64,000 nt of DNA from Bacteroidales bacterium (GTDB lineage: Bacteria > Bacteroidota > Bacteroidia > Bacteroidales > UBA12077). A program made the translations under genes and the position numbers. Below, piece after piece: positions 34,632 to 44,567 of the stretch (its first letter is position 1; the number at the start of each line of letters is the position of its first letter). The notes under the pieces are model-generated. The model was given only the letters and a program-made list of their open reading frames with translations. It had not been told where the DNA came from and did no database searches. The stretch is from contig WTBR01000020.1 of the NCBI GenBank assembly GCA_013138975.1, positions 145,163-209,162 of the forward strand. Reading direction: 5' to 3'.

Positions 34632-35408
34632 ATGCCAATAGTAACATTAACAAGCGATTGGAGTAACGACGATTTCTATATAGCTGCCGTAAAAGGAGCT
34701 ATATATAGTAATTGTATAGACGTTAATGTAGTTGACATTACGCATAAAATAAAACCTTTTAATATTTTTCAAGCTGCTTTTTTACTAAAAAACTGCTATA
34801 AGTATTACCCAAAAGGCACTGTTCATATATTAGCTGTAAAAACTGAAAAATCTGATAATCAACAATATCTTGCGGCTGAATTTGAAGGGCAATATTTTCT
34901 AGGAACAGATAATGGGGTTTTTAGTTTGTTATTTAAGGATGAAGATGATGTAAAATATATATCACTTGATAGTTATGATCATGTGAATTTTCCAACATTA
35001 AATGTGTTCTCGAAAGTAGCATGTTTGCTTGCAAACGGTGAAAATATAGACTCTTTAGGAACACACGCTGAATCCATTACCAGAAGGGTTCCTTTACGAG
35101 CAACTATTGAAGATAATATAGTAACCGGCAGTATTGTTTATATTGATTCGTTCCAAAATGTTATTACAAATGTTTCTAAAGATTTATTTGAACGAGTTGG
35201 TAAAGGAAAACCATTCAAGATATTTGTTCAGAGCAATCATTACGTGATTTCAAAAATTAATAAAACCTATCAGGAAACATCGGTTGGAGAAATTCTTGCC
35301 ATATTTAATTCTTTAAACTTATTAGAGGTAGCTATAAATGGTGGTAATGCTGCTGAACTTCTGAATTTAGATACAAATTCGTCTGTAAGAATTAAGTTTC
35401 AATTATAA
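34632..35408 (+). CDS. SAM hydroxide adenosyltransferase (DUF62)
   Basis: This 258-residue protein has LTSDWSNDDFYIAAVKGAI at the N-terminus, VDITHKIKPFNIFQAAFLL and LGTDNGVFSLL, all hallmarks of the fluorinase/chlorinase/DUF62 family. Bacteroidota members without halogen-site residues hydrolyse SAM to adenosine and methionine. SALAM-type SAM hydrolases would be the default call. The usual catalytic Asp of the first block is present. Single gene upstream of mazG with a hairpin leader between. Confidence 0.88.
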   Translation: MPIVTLTSDWSNDDFYIAAVKGAIYSNCIDVNVVDITHKIKPFNIFQAAFLLKNCYKYYPKGTVHILAVKTEKSDNQQYLAAEFEGQYFLGTDNGVFSLLFKDEDDVKYISLDSYDHVNFPTLNVFSKVACLLANGENIDSLGTHAESITRRVPLRATIEDNIVTGSIVYIDSFQNVITNVSKDLFERVGKGKPFKIFVQSNHYVISKINKTYQETSVGEILAIFNSLNLLEVAINGGNAAELLNLDTNSSVRIKFQL

Positions 35409-35504
35409 GGCTTTTAGCTCTTAGCTATTTGCCATTGGCTATTTAAAACATTGTAATAAATCAATGTATTTTAACATTATTGACACAAAGTATAATTATA
35501 AATA

Positions 35505-35560
35505 AACCCAAAGCTTTTAGGTTTGAGACAATAATACAAACACCTAAAAGCTAAGGGGTT
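35505..35560. repeat. Long inverted repeat in the mazG leader
   Basis: AACCCAAAGCTTTTAGGTTTG and CAAACACCTAAAAGCTAAGG plus GGTT form a ~20-bp imperfect stem only 14 bases before the mazG start. The right arm sequence TAAAAGCTAAGGGG recurs at about 20336. It could influence mazG expression or be a dispersed palindromic repeat. Confidence 0.7.
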
Positions 35561-35574
35561 AACAGCTTAAAATA

Positions 35575-36348
35575 ATGAAAAAGGAATTACAAGCATTTGA
35601 TCGTTTATTAGAGATAATGGATGAATTAAGAGAAAAATGTCCATGGGATAAAAAACAAACTATTGAAACTCTTAGATCCTTAACAATTGAAGAAACATAC
35701 GAACTTGCCGATGCTATTATTAAAAATGATTTGAATGAACTAAAAAAAGAATTAGGAGATTTATTACTTCATATTGTTTTTTATGCAAAAATAGGATCTG
35801 AAAAAAACGAATTCGATATTACGGATGTAATAAACGGAATTAATGAAAAGCTGGTTCACAGGCATCCTCATGTATTTGGCGATACAAAAGTGGCTGACCA
35901 TAAAGAAGTAGAGGAAAATTGGGAGCAAATTAAACTAAAAGAAAAAGACAGAGATAATTCTGTTTTATCGGGTGTTCCTGATTCGCTTCCTGCTTTAGTA
36001 AAAGCAAACAGAGTACAACAAAAAGTTCGTGGTGTTGGTTTCGATTGGGAAGAGCGCACACAAATTTGGGATAAAGTAAAAGAAGAAATTGCTGAGTTAG
36101 AACATGAAGTGGAATCTGAAGATCAAGAAAAAATTGAGTCTGAATTTGGAGATGTATTCTTTTCGCTAATAAATGCTGCTCGTTTATATGATATTGATCC
36201 TGAAACAGCCTTAGAAAGAACAAATAAAAAGTTCATAAAGCGTTTTAATTTTCTTGAAGAGCAAACATTAAAAAAAGGAATATCTTTAAAAGATATGAGT
36301 TTAGACGAAATGAATGTGATTTGGGAGCGTGCAAAGAAATACGACTAA
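35575..36348 (+). CDS. mazG: Nucleoside triphosphate pyrophosphohydrolase MazG
   Basis: The 257-residue protein has two MazG folds. The first contains LREKCPWDKKQT, EETYELADAI, ELGDLLLHIVFYAKIG; the second ESEFGDVFFSLINAARLYDIDPE. The E-x2-E and E-x2-D metal sites are visible in both. It hydrolyses (d)NTPs to monophosphates plus PPi and limits aberrant or stress nucleotides. The start ATG is 14 bases after the hairpin at 35505-35560. Confidence 0.94.
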   Translation: MKKELQAFDRLLEIMDELREKCPWDKKQTIETLRSLTIEETYELADAIIKNDLNELKKELGDLLLHIVFYAKIGSEKNEFDITDVINGINEKLVHRHPHVFGDTKVADHKEVEENWEQIKLKEKDRDNSVLSGVPDSLPALVKANRVQQKVRGVGFDWEERTQIWDKVKEEIAELEHEVESEDQEKIESEFGDVFFSLINAARLYDIDPETALERTNKKFIKRFNFLEEQTLKKGISLKDMSLDEMNVIWERAKKYD

Positions 36349-36627
36349 GTTATATAGTGCCTAAGAAAACGCCAATAACTACCTTACGCTCGCCTTTAAA
36401 CTCAGTTGCTTCGACATGCTCAGTACATCGCATTTGCAAAAGCAAACTCATGATTTCAAAGACTTCACAAGCCTTGTTATTCGCTTTTTATTTTCAGTCA
36501 CTTTAATTTTAAATAGCTTTATGAATCAAATACTGACTTTATAAACGAAGCCTATTTAATAATTCTCCTTGTAACTACTCAGGTACACTATTTAAAACTA
36601 ACAGATAAAATATTAGTAAGTTACAGT

Positions 36628-36713
36628 TTTCTCGCAAAAGTCGCAAAAAGCTTATAATGTGTTAAATGCGGTCTTTGCATATTTTTTTCTTAGCGTGCTT
36701 TGCGTGAAACTAA
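36628..36713. repeat. TCGCAAAAGTCGC-type palindromic repeat
   Basis: TTTCTCGCAAAAGTCGCAAAAAGC on one side and CTTAGCGTGCTTTGCGTGAAA on the other form an imperfect inverted pair. The rest of 36349-36757 shows other low-copy repeat scraps and no gene. Confidence 0.6.
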
Positions 36714-36757
36714 TTTTTCAAATAACTATATATCAATATTAAAATATACCTAAGTAG

Positions 36758-37192
36758 TTACTTCTCCTTTTGCTCTAAAAATGATTTAATTATTTGGTCA
36801 TGATCAAAAGCGAGTTCTGGAAGATCATCAATAGAAAACCATTTTAAATTTTTGGCATCGTCACCAGCTTCAATTTTTTGTTTTTCGTTTACTAATTTGC
36901 CAAAATAAATTATTGATATTGTTCTTCCTCTTGGGTCGCGACCTGGTTTCCCAAATGTTCGATATTGATGTAACTTAATATCCGATATTGATGTTTCCTC
37001 TGTCAGTTCACGATAAGCAGCATCTTCGATTTCCTCATCGATATCAACAAATCCTCCGGGTAAAGCCCATTGATATTTAAAGGGTTCATTTTTCCTTTCA
37101 ATCAATAAAATTTGAGAAGAGTTGTTTAAAGTTCTTGTGACAATTATGTCAACAGTTACTGCGGGGCGAGGATATGCGTATGTATAAATCAT
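36758..37192 (-). CDS. Nudix hydrolase
   Basis: This 144-residue Nudix protein has the box G-x5-E-x7-REL-x-EE with the sequence GFVDIDEEIEDAAY then RELTEETSI; the usual Gly near the end is Ser. The metal-binding Glu residues are intact. ADP-ribose or similar nucleotide-diphosphate compounds are typical substrates (WALPGG style). The N-terminal YAYPRPAVTVD block is characteristic of the ADPRase-like group in Bacteroidota. Substrate not determinable. Confidence 0.88.
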   Translation of the reverse strand: MIYTYAYPRPAVTVDIIVTRTLNNSSQILLIERKNEPFKYQWALPGGFVDIDEEIEDAAYRELTEETSISDIKLHQYRTFGKPGRDPRGRTISIIYFGKLVNEKQKIEAGDDAKNLKWFSIDDLPELAFDHDQIIKSFLEQKEK

Positions 37193-37200
37193 ATTAAATT

Positions 37201-37314
37201 CTAATTTTCATCATTCATATGATCCTCTTTTTCCTTTTGTTTTAATCTCCTGTTTATAACATAAATAATAATAAGAACAGAAACTATAAAAACAACGATG
37301 TAAGTTTTAACCAT
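37201..37314 (-). CDS. Small single-helix membrane protein
   Basis: A 37-residue frame: MVKTYIVVFIVSVLIIIYVI, then a basic/acidic tail ending NDEN. One transmembrane helix (about 4-20) is followed by a charged cytoplasmic tail (NRRLKQKEKED). It lies between the NlpC/P60 gene and the Nudix gene, 11 bases after the former, on the same strand. Length and composition suggest a real small protein, but no homolog is known to me. Confidence 0.5.
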   Translation of the reverse strand: MVKTYIVVFIVSVLIIIYVINRRLKQKEKEDHMNDEN

Positions 37315-37325
37315 ACTTTTTAATT

Positions 37326-38096
37326 TTATAAAACTCTTTTAATAAGTCGTAATTTGTGCGAGTAATTTTTATTTTCAATATTATAAATTCCTTGCTGATC
37401 TAGTTTATCTATTCGAACTTTTCCAGAAGCATGAATTATTTCATGTTGATTTAAAACAATTCCAACATGGACAATATTTCCTTCTTCGTTATCGAAAAAA
37501 GCTAAATCTCCTGCTTTTATTTCTGAAATAAAATTTATGGTTTCCCCAAAATCTATTTGCTGATTTGCATCGCGTGAAAGTTTTATCCCTAAAACTTTAT
37601 AAACCACTTGCACAAAACCAGAGCAATCAATTCCAAATGGATTTTTTCCTCCCCACAAATATGGGCTATTCAGAAATTGCTTTGATAAACTTACAATATT
37701 CAACTTATCCTCAAAAATATTCTCAGATATTTGATATTGATTTTCATTAATAACAAACGATTTTGAATTGCTTTTAAAATTAGGAAGAGTTGCACCCACA
37801 GGTAATATTATTTGCTCATTTTTATGGTTTAAAACAACATTTAATAGATTTTGTGTTACAATATTAGAACCAGAGTTTATTTGATCAAATACATCTTTTG
37901 ATATTTTGCTTATACTTTTACTTTCAATCCATCCTTCGTAGTTATCAAAAGCTAAATTAATATTACTCCACCCACCTTGTGCTTCAGTAACTTGAAATAC
38001 TTCTCCAAATAATATCTGTGTTGTCATTTCACTTTTATCATTAGGTTCTTTCCTAACGGGGATGACACTTAACTCGCTAATTCCGTATTTTATCAT
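37326..38096 (-). CDS. NlpC/P60 cell-wall peptidase with SH3 domains
   Basis: The 256-residue protein has an N-terminal SH3-like pair (about 1-130; AQGGWSNINL, GYEGW-type blocks) and a C-terminal NlpC/P60 domain with Cys in DCSGFVQVVYK, His in VHVGIV and His in IIHASG. It cleaves gamma-D-glutamyl-diamino acid bonds of peptidoglycan fragments. No signal peptide is seen, so a cytoplasmic recycling role (as for YkfC-type enzymes) is likely. ATG 38096 is preferred over TTG 38102. Confidence 0.9.
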   Translation of the reverse strand: MIKYGISELSVIPVRKEPNDKSEMTTQILFGEVFQVTEAQGGWSNINLAFDNYEGWIESKSISKISKDVFDQINSGSNIVTQNLLNVVLNHKNEQIILPVGATLPNFKSNSKSFVINENQYQISENIFEDKLNIVSLSKQFLNSPYLWGGKNPFGIDCSGFVQVVYKVLGIKLSRDANQQIDFGETINFISEIKAGDLAFFDNEEGNIVHVGIVLNQHEIIHASGKVRIDKLDQQGIYNIENKNYSHKLRLIKRVL

Positions 38097-38250
38097 TTGC
38101 AATATTTTTAATATGCTAAAAATACAAATTACAAAATTAACTTAGGAATGAATAATCAATTTTGTGCTTATTCAACAAAATTAAGATTCGCTTGTTAAAT
38201 TGTACGCAAGGTATAATCATTATTCAATAATTAATATTGATTAAAATTTA

Positions 38251-38258
38251 TACATTTG
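38251..38258 (+). promoter_or_regulatory. TACATTTG -7 promoter element
   Basis: TACATTTG matches TAnnTTTG and lies 22 bases before the HD phosphodiesterase ATG. A matching -33 box is not evident at the standard distance. Confidence 0.45.
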
Positions 38259-38280
38259 TGTAAAACATTAAAATAACACT

Positions 38281-40416
38281 ATGTCATTCATTAATTATCT
38301 TAAAAGAAACTATAAATATATTTTTAGAGCTTTTCTTTTTATCTTAACAATAGCAATTATTGTATATGTATTTCCAAGAGAAGGTCAGTTCAAATATGAA
38401 TTTCAAAAAGGTAGACCCTGGATGCATGAGAACCTATTCGCTCCTTTTGATTTGCCTATTTATAAAAGCGAAAGTCAATTACAAGACGAAAGAGATAGTA
38501 CACTAAAATTTTTCAATCCTTATTTTGAATATGACAGCACCATTTTAACCACAAATACGAATAAATTTCTTTTGCAATACGCAGAGAAACAACAAGAATT
38601 TATTACTGAAAAATCTAATACTGATAAAAGTTTCAGTAATTACCGAAAACAGACTTTTTTAAAAAACTCCGACAATTTTAAAGAAAATGCTATTCAAATT
38701 ATAAGCGATATTTATTTAAAAGGGATTGTTGAAACCAATGAAGTATTTGAAAATCTTACAAATGATGATGAAATTATTTTATTAAAATCTAAAATTGCTG
38801 AGACCCATATAACAAGTAACATATTTACCCAAAAAAATGCATACGAGCAAGTTACAAACTCCGTAAATCTATATATTGAAGAAAATAAAACAAGGCTTAG
38901 ATATCCCGATTTTTATAGAAATATTAATCTTTATGAACTTGTTGTTCCTAATGTTTTCTATGATCAAAACACTTCAGATAAAGTAAAAAACGAATTATTA
39001 AATAATGTCTCGCTAACCAAAGGAATGATTCAGGCTGGTGAAAAAATAATTTCACAAGGAGAAATAATAGATACGAGATTACATAGAATACTGGAATCAC
39101 TCAAATACGAATCAGAAACCAGAATTGGAGATGGTTATTCATCCGAATTAATTTTAATTGGACAAACCATCTTTGTTTTTGCTTGCATTCTTATGCTGTT
39201 CTTGTTTCTATTAAATTTCAGGAGCGATATATTAAAACATAGCCTAAAAACCTCATTTATATTAATGCTGGTTTTACTGATTGTAATTATCTCAAGATTT
39301 TCAATAAAATTTCTTTATGTAATTCCATTTGCGCTTGTCCCAATAATTATTAAAACTTTTTACGATGCTCGCTTAGCATTATTTATACATATTATAACTG
39401 TATTGCTTGTAGGTTTTATTGCTCCAAATGGATTTGAATTTATTTTTCTAAGTTTTATTGCAGGAATTGTCGCCATCTTTAGCTTAACCAACTTATACCG
39501 AAGAGGCAAACTATTTCAATCGGCTGGATTAGTAATATTAACTTATAGTTTTGTTTATTTTGGTTTAGCAATAACGCAAGAAGGCAGTCTATCAGGGATT
39601 GAGTATAATAACTTCAAATATTTTGCATTAAATGGAAGTCTTGTATTATTAGCATATCCTTTGATTTATGTATTTGAAAAGATATTCAAGTTTCTTTCCG
39701 ATTTAACCTTAATGGAATTGTCAGATACAAACCAAAAACTACTTCGCGCTCTTGCAGAAAAAGCACCTGGAACATTTCAACACTCAATGCAAGTTGCAAA
39801 TTTAGCCGAGGAAGCAATTCATAAAATTGGAGGAAATCCACTTTTAGTTAGAACCGGGGCTTTATATCATGATATTGGAAAAACATTAAATCCAATTTAT
39901 TTTATCGAAAATCAACGCACAGGTTTTAATCCTCATGATACGCATGAATTCGACGAAAGTGCAAACATAATTATAAGGCATGTTAAGGATGGAGTTGAAT
40001 TAGCTAAGAAAAATAATCTTCCGGAACCAATCATTGAATTTATACGGACACATCACGGTACTACTAAAGTTCAGTACTTTTACAGATCTTATATTAAGAA
40101 ATTTCCAGATAAAGATATTGATGTAAATATGTTTACTTATCCCGGGCCAAAACCGTATTCTAAGGAAATGGCAGTTTTAATGATGGCTGATTCTGTTGAA
40201 GCTGCATCTCGAAGTTTATCGGATATTAATCACGAAAAGATTAGTAATTTAGTTGATTCAATAATTAATGATCAAATGAACGAAGGACAATTTGACCATG
40301 TTGATATTAATTTTAAAGATTTAACCGAAATAAAAACAATATTTAAAGATAAACTAATGAATGTTTATCATGCAAGAATAAAATACCCCGAAAAGAAAAA
40401 AGAAGATGTCAAATAA
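38281..40416 (+). CDS. PgpH-like 7TM-HD cyclic-dinucleotide phosphodiesterase
   Basis: This 711-residue protein has one N-terminal membrane helix (about 15-33) and an extracytoplasmic 7TMR-HDED domain (about 40-280). Seven membrane helices (about 295-470) and a cytoplasmic HD domain follow (FQHSMQVANLAEEA, then LYHDIGKT, HHGTT and MADSVEAASRS). PgpH-type enzymes degrade cyclic di-AMP. All HD metal residues are present. It is a single gene with its own promoter and terminator. Confidence 0.92.
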   Translation: MSFINYLKRNYKYIFRAFLFILTIAIIVYVFPREGQFKYEFQKGRPWMHENLFAPFDLPIYKSESQLQDERDSTLKFFNPYFEYDSTILTTNTNKFLLQYAEKQQEFITEKSNTDKSFSNYRKQTFLKNSDNFKENAIQIISDIYLKGIVETNEVFENLTNDDEIILLKSKIAETHITSNIFTQKNAYEQVTNSVNLYIEENKTRLRYPDFYRNINLYELVVPNVFYDQNTSDKVKNELLNNVSLTKGMIQAGEKIISQGEIIDTRLHRILESLKYESETRIGDGYSSELILIGQTIFVFACILMLFLFLLNFRSDILKHSLKTSFILMLVLLIVIISRFSIKFLYVIPFALVPIIIKTFYDARLALFIHIITVLLVGFIAPNGFEFIFLSFIAGIVAIFSLTNLYRRGKLFQSAGLVILTYSFVYFGLAITQEGSLSGIEYNNFKYFALNGSLVLLAYPLIYVFEKIFKFLSDLTLMELSDTNQKLLRALAEKAPGTFQHSMQVANLAEEAIHKIGGNPLLVRTGALYHDIGKTLNPIYFIENQRTGFNPHDTHEFDESANIIIRHVKDGVELAKKNNLPEPIIEFIRTHHGTTKVQYFYRSYIKKFPDKDIDVNMFTYPGPKPYSKEMAVLMMADSVEAASRSLSDINHEKISNLVDSIINDQMNEGQFDHVDINFKDLTEIKTIFKDKLMNVYHARIKYPEKKKEDVK

Positions 40417-40447
40417 AAAAAAGCAGCCATAATTTGGCTGCTTTTTT
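40414..40447 (+). terminator. Terminator after the HD phosphodiesterase gene
   Basis: AAAAAAAGCAGCCA / TGGCTGCTTTTTT with a TAATT loop. The U-run ends about 17 bases before the convergent lolA stop, so it may serve both genes. Confidence 0.88.
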
Positions 40448-40464
40448 ATGTTGTAAATTCTCAA

Positions 40465-41118
40465 TTACCATCTCAAATCAACCACTTCAACCCCTTTATA
40501 TTCTTTCTCGTCGAAAGTAAAATAAGAATCCTGTAATTCGAGATTAGTTTTATAATTAGAAATTTTTATTGAATAATTTGATCCATCCTTTCCAAAAATT
40601 GTAGCCGAGGAAAGAAAATATTCATTTGTATTTATTTGCAACCTAATTCTGGAATACTCCTCATCTAAATTATTAGGATATAAATCGACTAAAGCATAAT
40701 TTACATTACCTTCAAGCATCGTTTTAATTAATTGATACTTAAAATCGTTCTCATAAACTGTAAATAATTGCTTTGGATTGTTCAAGAGATCATCATCATT
40801 TAAATCTGGTTCAGAAATATTAACTTCGTTTACTTCAGGTATGTAATTCCACATTGTTTTGCCATCAAAAAATGCCTCGCTATCCATAAATATTAATCTA
40901 TACATTTCACCTTTCATGGTAATTGTACCTTTGGATGTATTTTGAGTATTGTCTTTGGTGCTTTTTAAAGTCACCTCAAAATCTGATTTAATTACTTTAT
41001 GAGATTTTGTTTTTTCTGAAAGCTTATCAAGAATTTTCTTAGCATCAGGATCCTCTTGGGCAAAAATTAAATTGCTACCCCAAAATAATATTGTTGTTAA
41101 TAATAAAATCTTATTCAT
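40465..41118 (-). CDS. lolA: LolA-like outer-membrane lipoprotein carrier
   Basis: A signal peptide (ending IFAQ) precedes a 197-residue beta-sheet protein with the LolA fold pattern: SDFEVTLKST, GTITMKGEMYRLIF, FFDGKTMWNYIPEVNEVNI, LDLYPN-type loop and a C-terminal FDEKEYKGVEVVDLR strand. It should carry lipoproteins across the periplasm. It lies 21 bases after ftsK, the usual neighbour in Bacteroidota. Confidence 0.88.
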   Translation of the reverse strand: MNKILLLTTILFWGSNLIFAQEDPDAKKILDKLSEKTKSHKVIKSDFEVTLKSTKDNTQNTSKGTITMKGEMYRLIFMDSEAFFDGKTMWNYIPEVNEVNISEPDLNDDDLLNNPKQLFTVYENDFKYQLIKTMLEGNVNYALVDLYPNNLDEEYSRIRLQINTNEYFLSSATIFGKDGSNYSIKISNYKTNLELQDSYFTFDEKEYKGVEVVDLRW

Positions 41119-41139
41119 ATGTTTGAATTTACTCTTTAA

Positions 41140-43542
41140 TTATACGTTTTCAAGAAAATCTTTCAAATACTGTTCCAAAGAATATTCATCTTGAAATAAA
41201 ACCTGTCTGGCTTTACTTCCTTCGAATGGACCAACAATATTTGCTGCTTCTAATTGATCAATAATTCTTCCCGCACGATTATATCCAATAGAAAACTTTC
41301 TCTGGATTAATGAAGTTGAACCTTGTTGATGTCGTACGATTAATCGAGCAGCATCTTCAAACATTACATCACGTTTTGAGAAATCTACTTCTCCAATGTC
41401 ATCGGTTCCCTCCGGAGCATATTCTGGAAGCAAATAAGCTGTTGGATAACTTTGCTGATTACTAATAAAATCTGTTATCTGATCTAATTCAGGAGTATCA
41501 ATAAAAGCACATTGAAGTCGGACTAAATCACCACCCGTCGAAACAAGCATATCTCCTCGTCCAATTAATTGATTTGCTCCCGGGCTATCCAATATCGTTC
41601 TTGAATCGATCATTGATGAAACCCTAAACGCTATACGTGCCGGGAAATTAGCTTTTATTGTACCTGTAATTATATTCGTAGAAGGACGCTGAGTTGCAAT
41701 AATTAAATGAATTCCAATTGCTCTGGCCAACTGCGCTAATCGTGTAATTGGACCTTCAATTTCTTTACCAGCAGTCATAATTAAATCCGCAAACTCATCA
41801 ACAACAACTACTATATACGGCAAATAATCATGCCCTTTTTCAGGATTTAAAACTCTTGCAATAAACTTTGCATTATATTCTTTAATATTTCTAACCTGTG
41901 CTAATTTTAACAAATCATATCGATGATCCATCTCAATACATAATGAATGTAATGTATTTACAACCTTCTGTGTATCAGTAATAATTGACTCCTCCGAATC
42001 AGGTAACATGGCCAGAAAATGCTTTTCTATTTTTGTATAAAGAGTTAATTCAACCTTTTTAGGATCAATCATTACAAATTTCAACTGAGAAGGATGCTTT
42101 TTGTAAAGTAATGAAGCAATTATTGCATTTAAACCAACCGATTTACCTTGTCCTGTTGCACCCGCTACTAATAGGTGAGGCATTTTTGCCAAATCAATTA
42201 CGAAAGTTTCATTCGAAATTGTTTTACCCAAGCCAATTGCTAATTCATATTTAGAATCACTAAAAACTTTTGATTCAAGAATTGAACGCATGGATACAAT
42301 CTCAGGATTTTGATTTGGAACCTCAATACCAATAGTTCCTCTACCCGGTATTGGAGCAATTATACGTATTCCCAATGCAGACAAACTCAATGCTATATCA
42401 TCTTCAAGGTTTTTAATTTTTGATATCCGAACACCCGGAGCAGGAATAATTTCATAAAGTGTTACCGTTGGCCCAACTGTAGCTTTAATCTTATCAATTT
42501 GTATTTTGTAATTAGCAAGAGTATCAACAATTCTATTTTTATTTGCTATAATTTCATCCTTATTAATCTCACCATTAGTATCTTTTCCATGATCTTCAAG
42601 TAAATTTAATGGCGGTAATCTATAATTCGAAAGCTCAAGTGTTGGATCATAATCTTCAAGTTGCAAACTTTTCATGCGACCATTAAGTTTCTCATCCTTG
42701 TGCTTTTCTTCAATTGTAATATCTATATTTTCATCCTTCTCTTCATCCTTTTCCTCTTCCAGTTCATCTCGACTTTGAGAAATAATTTCATCCGTAACCG
42801 TTTCTTCAATATTCTTAGCTACAAAAATCAAATCATCATCTAAATTTTCTTCTTGTTCTATATTTTTTGGTTTTTGAACTTCCTCAATCTGTTCCTCTTT
42901 CTGTTCTGTAATAGGATGATCCTCAAATTCGGAGTAATCCTTTTTATACAAACTAGCTGCAATACTTATAAACCAATGATAGGTCTTCTTAAAAGATAAA
43001 ATAACAAACGAAATTATAACAATTGACAGCAGGAATGCTGTTCCGGATTTTCCTAAAAATGAATTTAACCACTGAGCAACAATATAACCATGCCCTCCTC
43101 CTAATCCACTTCCAAGAAATCCATTTGAATAGCCAAATAAATACCCTAATAAAACGGATAAAATTATAGTCCCAATAATTGAAATTTTAAACGCTTTACG
43201 AATGGAATATATTTTAATTTTAAAAAAACGAATTCCTATAACAAATAATAAAAACGGAAAAGTAAAAGATGCGATTCCAAACCATTTATTAATAAATAAA
43301 TTAGCAAAATGAGCACCTGCTTTTCCTGACCAATTCTCTACAGATATTTCTGCAGTTGAAATAACTTTCGAGTATTGGAAACTTTGATCAACTTTCCATG
43401 TGAAAAAATATGAAATGAATGCTAATGTTAAAAAAGCAGACATGAAAATGGTAGTTACCCCAAAAATTATTTTTATTCGCTCATCAGAAAAAAGTTTCTT
43501 ACTCTTTTTTTTAACTTTTGTTTTACTATTTTTCTTAACCAT
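41140..43542 (-). CDS. ftsK: DNA translocase FtsK/SpoIIIE
   Basis: The 800-residue protein has four N-terminal membrane helices (about 20-190), a Glu/Lys-rich linker (about 200-295) and a RecA-like motor: Walker A AGATGQGKSVGLN (about 461), DEFADLIM Walker B, then a C-terminal winged-helix gamma domain (STSLIQRKFSIGYNRAGRII) that reads KOPS-like sites. It segregates chromosome termini at the division septum. lolA follows in the same direction. Confidence 0.96.
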   Translation of the reverse strand: MVKKNSKTKVKKKSKKLFSDERIKIIFGVTTIFMSAFLTLAFISYFFTWKVDQSFQYSKVISTAEISVENWSGKAGAHFANLFINKWFGIASFTFPFLLFVIGIRFFKIKIYSIRKAFKISIIGTIILSVLLGYLFGYSNGFLGSGLGGGHGYIVAQWLNSFLGKSGTAFLLSIVIISFVILSFKKTYHWFISIAASLYKKDYSEFEDHPITEQKEEQIEEVQKPKNIEQEENLDDDLIFVAKNIEETVTDEIISQSRDELEEEKDEEKDENIDITIEEKHKDEKLNGRMKSLQLEDYDPTLELSNYRLPPLNLLEDHGKDTNGEINKDEIIANKNRIVDTLANYKIQIDKIKATVGPTVTLYEIIPAPGVRISKIKNLEDDIALSLSALGIRIIAPIPGRGTIGIEVPNQNPEIVSMRSILESKVFSDSKYELAIGLGKTISNETFVIDLAKMPHLLVAGATGQGKSVGLNAIIASLLYKKHPSQLKFVMIDPKKVELTLYTKIEKHFLAMLPDSEESIITDTQKVVNTLHSLCIEMDHRYDLLKLAQVRNIKEYNAKFIARVLNPEKGHDYLPYIVVVVDEFADLIMTAGKEIEGPITRLAQLARAIGIHLIIATQRPSTNIITGTIKANFPARIAFRVSSMIDSRTILDSPGANQLIGRGDMLVSTGGDLVRLQCAFIDTPELDQITDFISNQQSYPTAYLLPEYAPEGTDDIGEVDFSKRDVMFEDAARLIVRHQQGSTSLIQRKFSIGYNRAGRIIDQLEAANIVGPFEGSKARQVLFQDEYSLEQYLKDFLENV

Positions 43543-43661
43543 TGATTATATAAATAACAAATTATTGCTTGCCCTAAAGCTTTAAATTTACTACAAAGTA
43601 ATATAAATAAAAGTAGAAATTAACAGAAAGTATAATTTATCTGGTTGGTATCAAAAATGAG

Positions 43662-44348
43662 TTATTGTTTAAGTAAATCAATAATTTCAATCATTGTTTT
43701 TTTATTGATTGAAATATACCCTTCTGGTATTTCAAAGTCCTCTGTAGAAATTTTAGCTTCTTGTATTTTCCTTACAGTTAATTTCATCGGCATATCATAA
43801 AGTTTTATCCTAAATTCTAACAATACGCCTTCTATTGATTTAAAAGGAGTTTGGGCATTCACATTATTTATTGTAATATCTTTTGTATAATAAATAAAAA
43901 ATGGTTCTATTTCTGAATCTGGGACTATAACTTTAGCCTCTTCACATTTAAATCCACATAAAATTTTTGTAGTATCCTGAGGTTCAATAATCATACCCGG
44001 AATATTTTCAAAAAACATAGACTTTTCGTTAATTTTTTCAATGTACTTATATTTCTTATTTAAAACTTTAACAAGAGTAATATTCTTTTTCTCTCTATAA
44101 TTTTGAATGTGAGTAAAACTAACTATACCAGAAAATCCTTCAATTTTATTTATTGTATTATTATTTTTAAACTTTATTGTCATTTTTTTTGGCAAAAAGC
44201 CCTTCATAAAGCCATCTAAAGCATCATCAAGATATTCTATATCATATTCTATATAACCTTCTTTTATACGTTCTGTATGTTGATTTTTCTTACACGAACT
44301 TAATGTAATAAAAATCAATAGGATAACAACAAATGTTCTTATTCTCAT
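43662..44348 (-). CDS. Lipoprotein of unknown function
   Basis: Lipobox LSSC after a hydrophobic signal gives acylation near residue 19. The remaining 210 residues are mixed alpha/beta with a DUF4412-like pattern (GYIEYDIEYLDDALDGFMKGFLPKKM is split by charged loops; VLLEFRIKLYDMPMKLTVRKI). Two cysteines (CGFKCEE) could form a disulfide. ATG 44348 is chosen over TTG 44357. No genomic partner; expected at the envelope. Confidence 0.7.
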   Translation of the reverse strand: MRIRTFVVILLIFITLSSCKKNQHTERIKEGYIEYDIEYLDDALDGFMKGFLPKKMTIKFKNNNTINKIEGFSGIVSFTHIQNYREKKNITLVKVLNKKYKYIEKINEKSMFFENIPGMIIEPQDTTKILCGFKCEEAKVIVPDSEIEPFFIYYTKDITINNVNAQTPFKSIEGVLLEFRIKLYDMPMKLTVRKIQEAKISTEDFEIPEGYISINKKTMIEIIDLLKQ

Positions 44349-44507
44349 ATTACTCAATTTGGGGTTTAATCAAAATAATTATCTAAAATAATGAAAGTAA
44401 CGAAAAAAACAAAGACATATTTATAACTAATGATGTTTATTTTATAAAATTTATTAAAAGTGTCTTTTAACATTTTATTAATAGCACATTAATCTAGTTA
44501 TATTTTA

Positions 44508-44537
44508 TATTTTTGAAATGTTTTTTTTATAGATTTG
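44508..44537 (+). promoter_or_regulatory. Candidate promoter elements of the arcC-arcB transcript
   Basis: Two TAnnTTTG matches, TATTTTTG (44508-44515) and TAGATTTG (44530-44537), lie 30-60 bases before arcC. Neither has a perfectly placed -33 box, so start-site choice is uncertain. Confidence 0.4.
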
Positions 44538-44567
44538 TAACTCAAATAATCAATTTTACATAAACTC

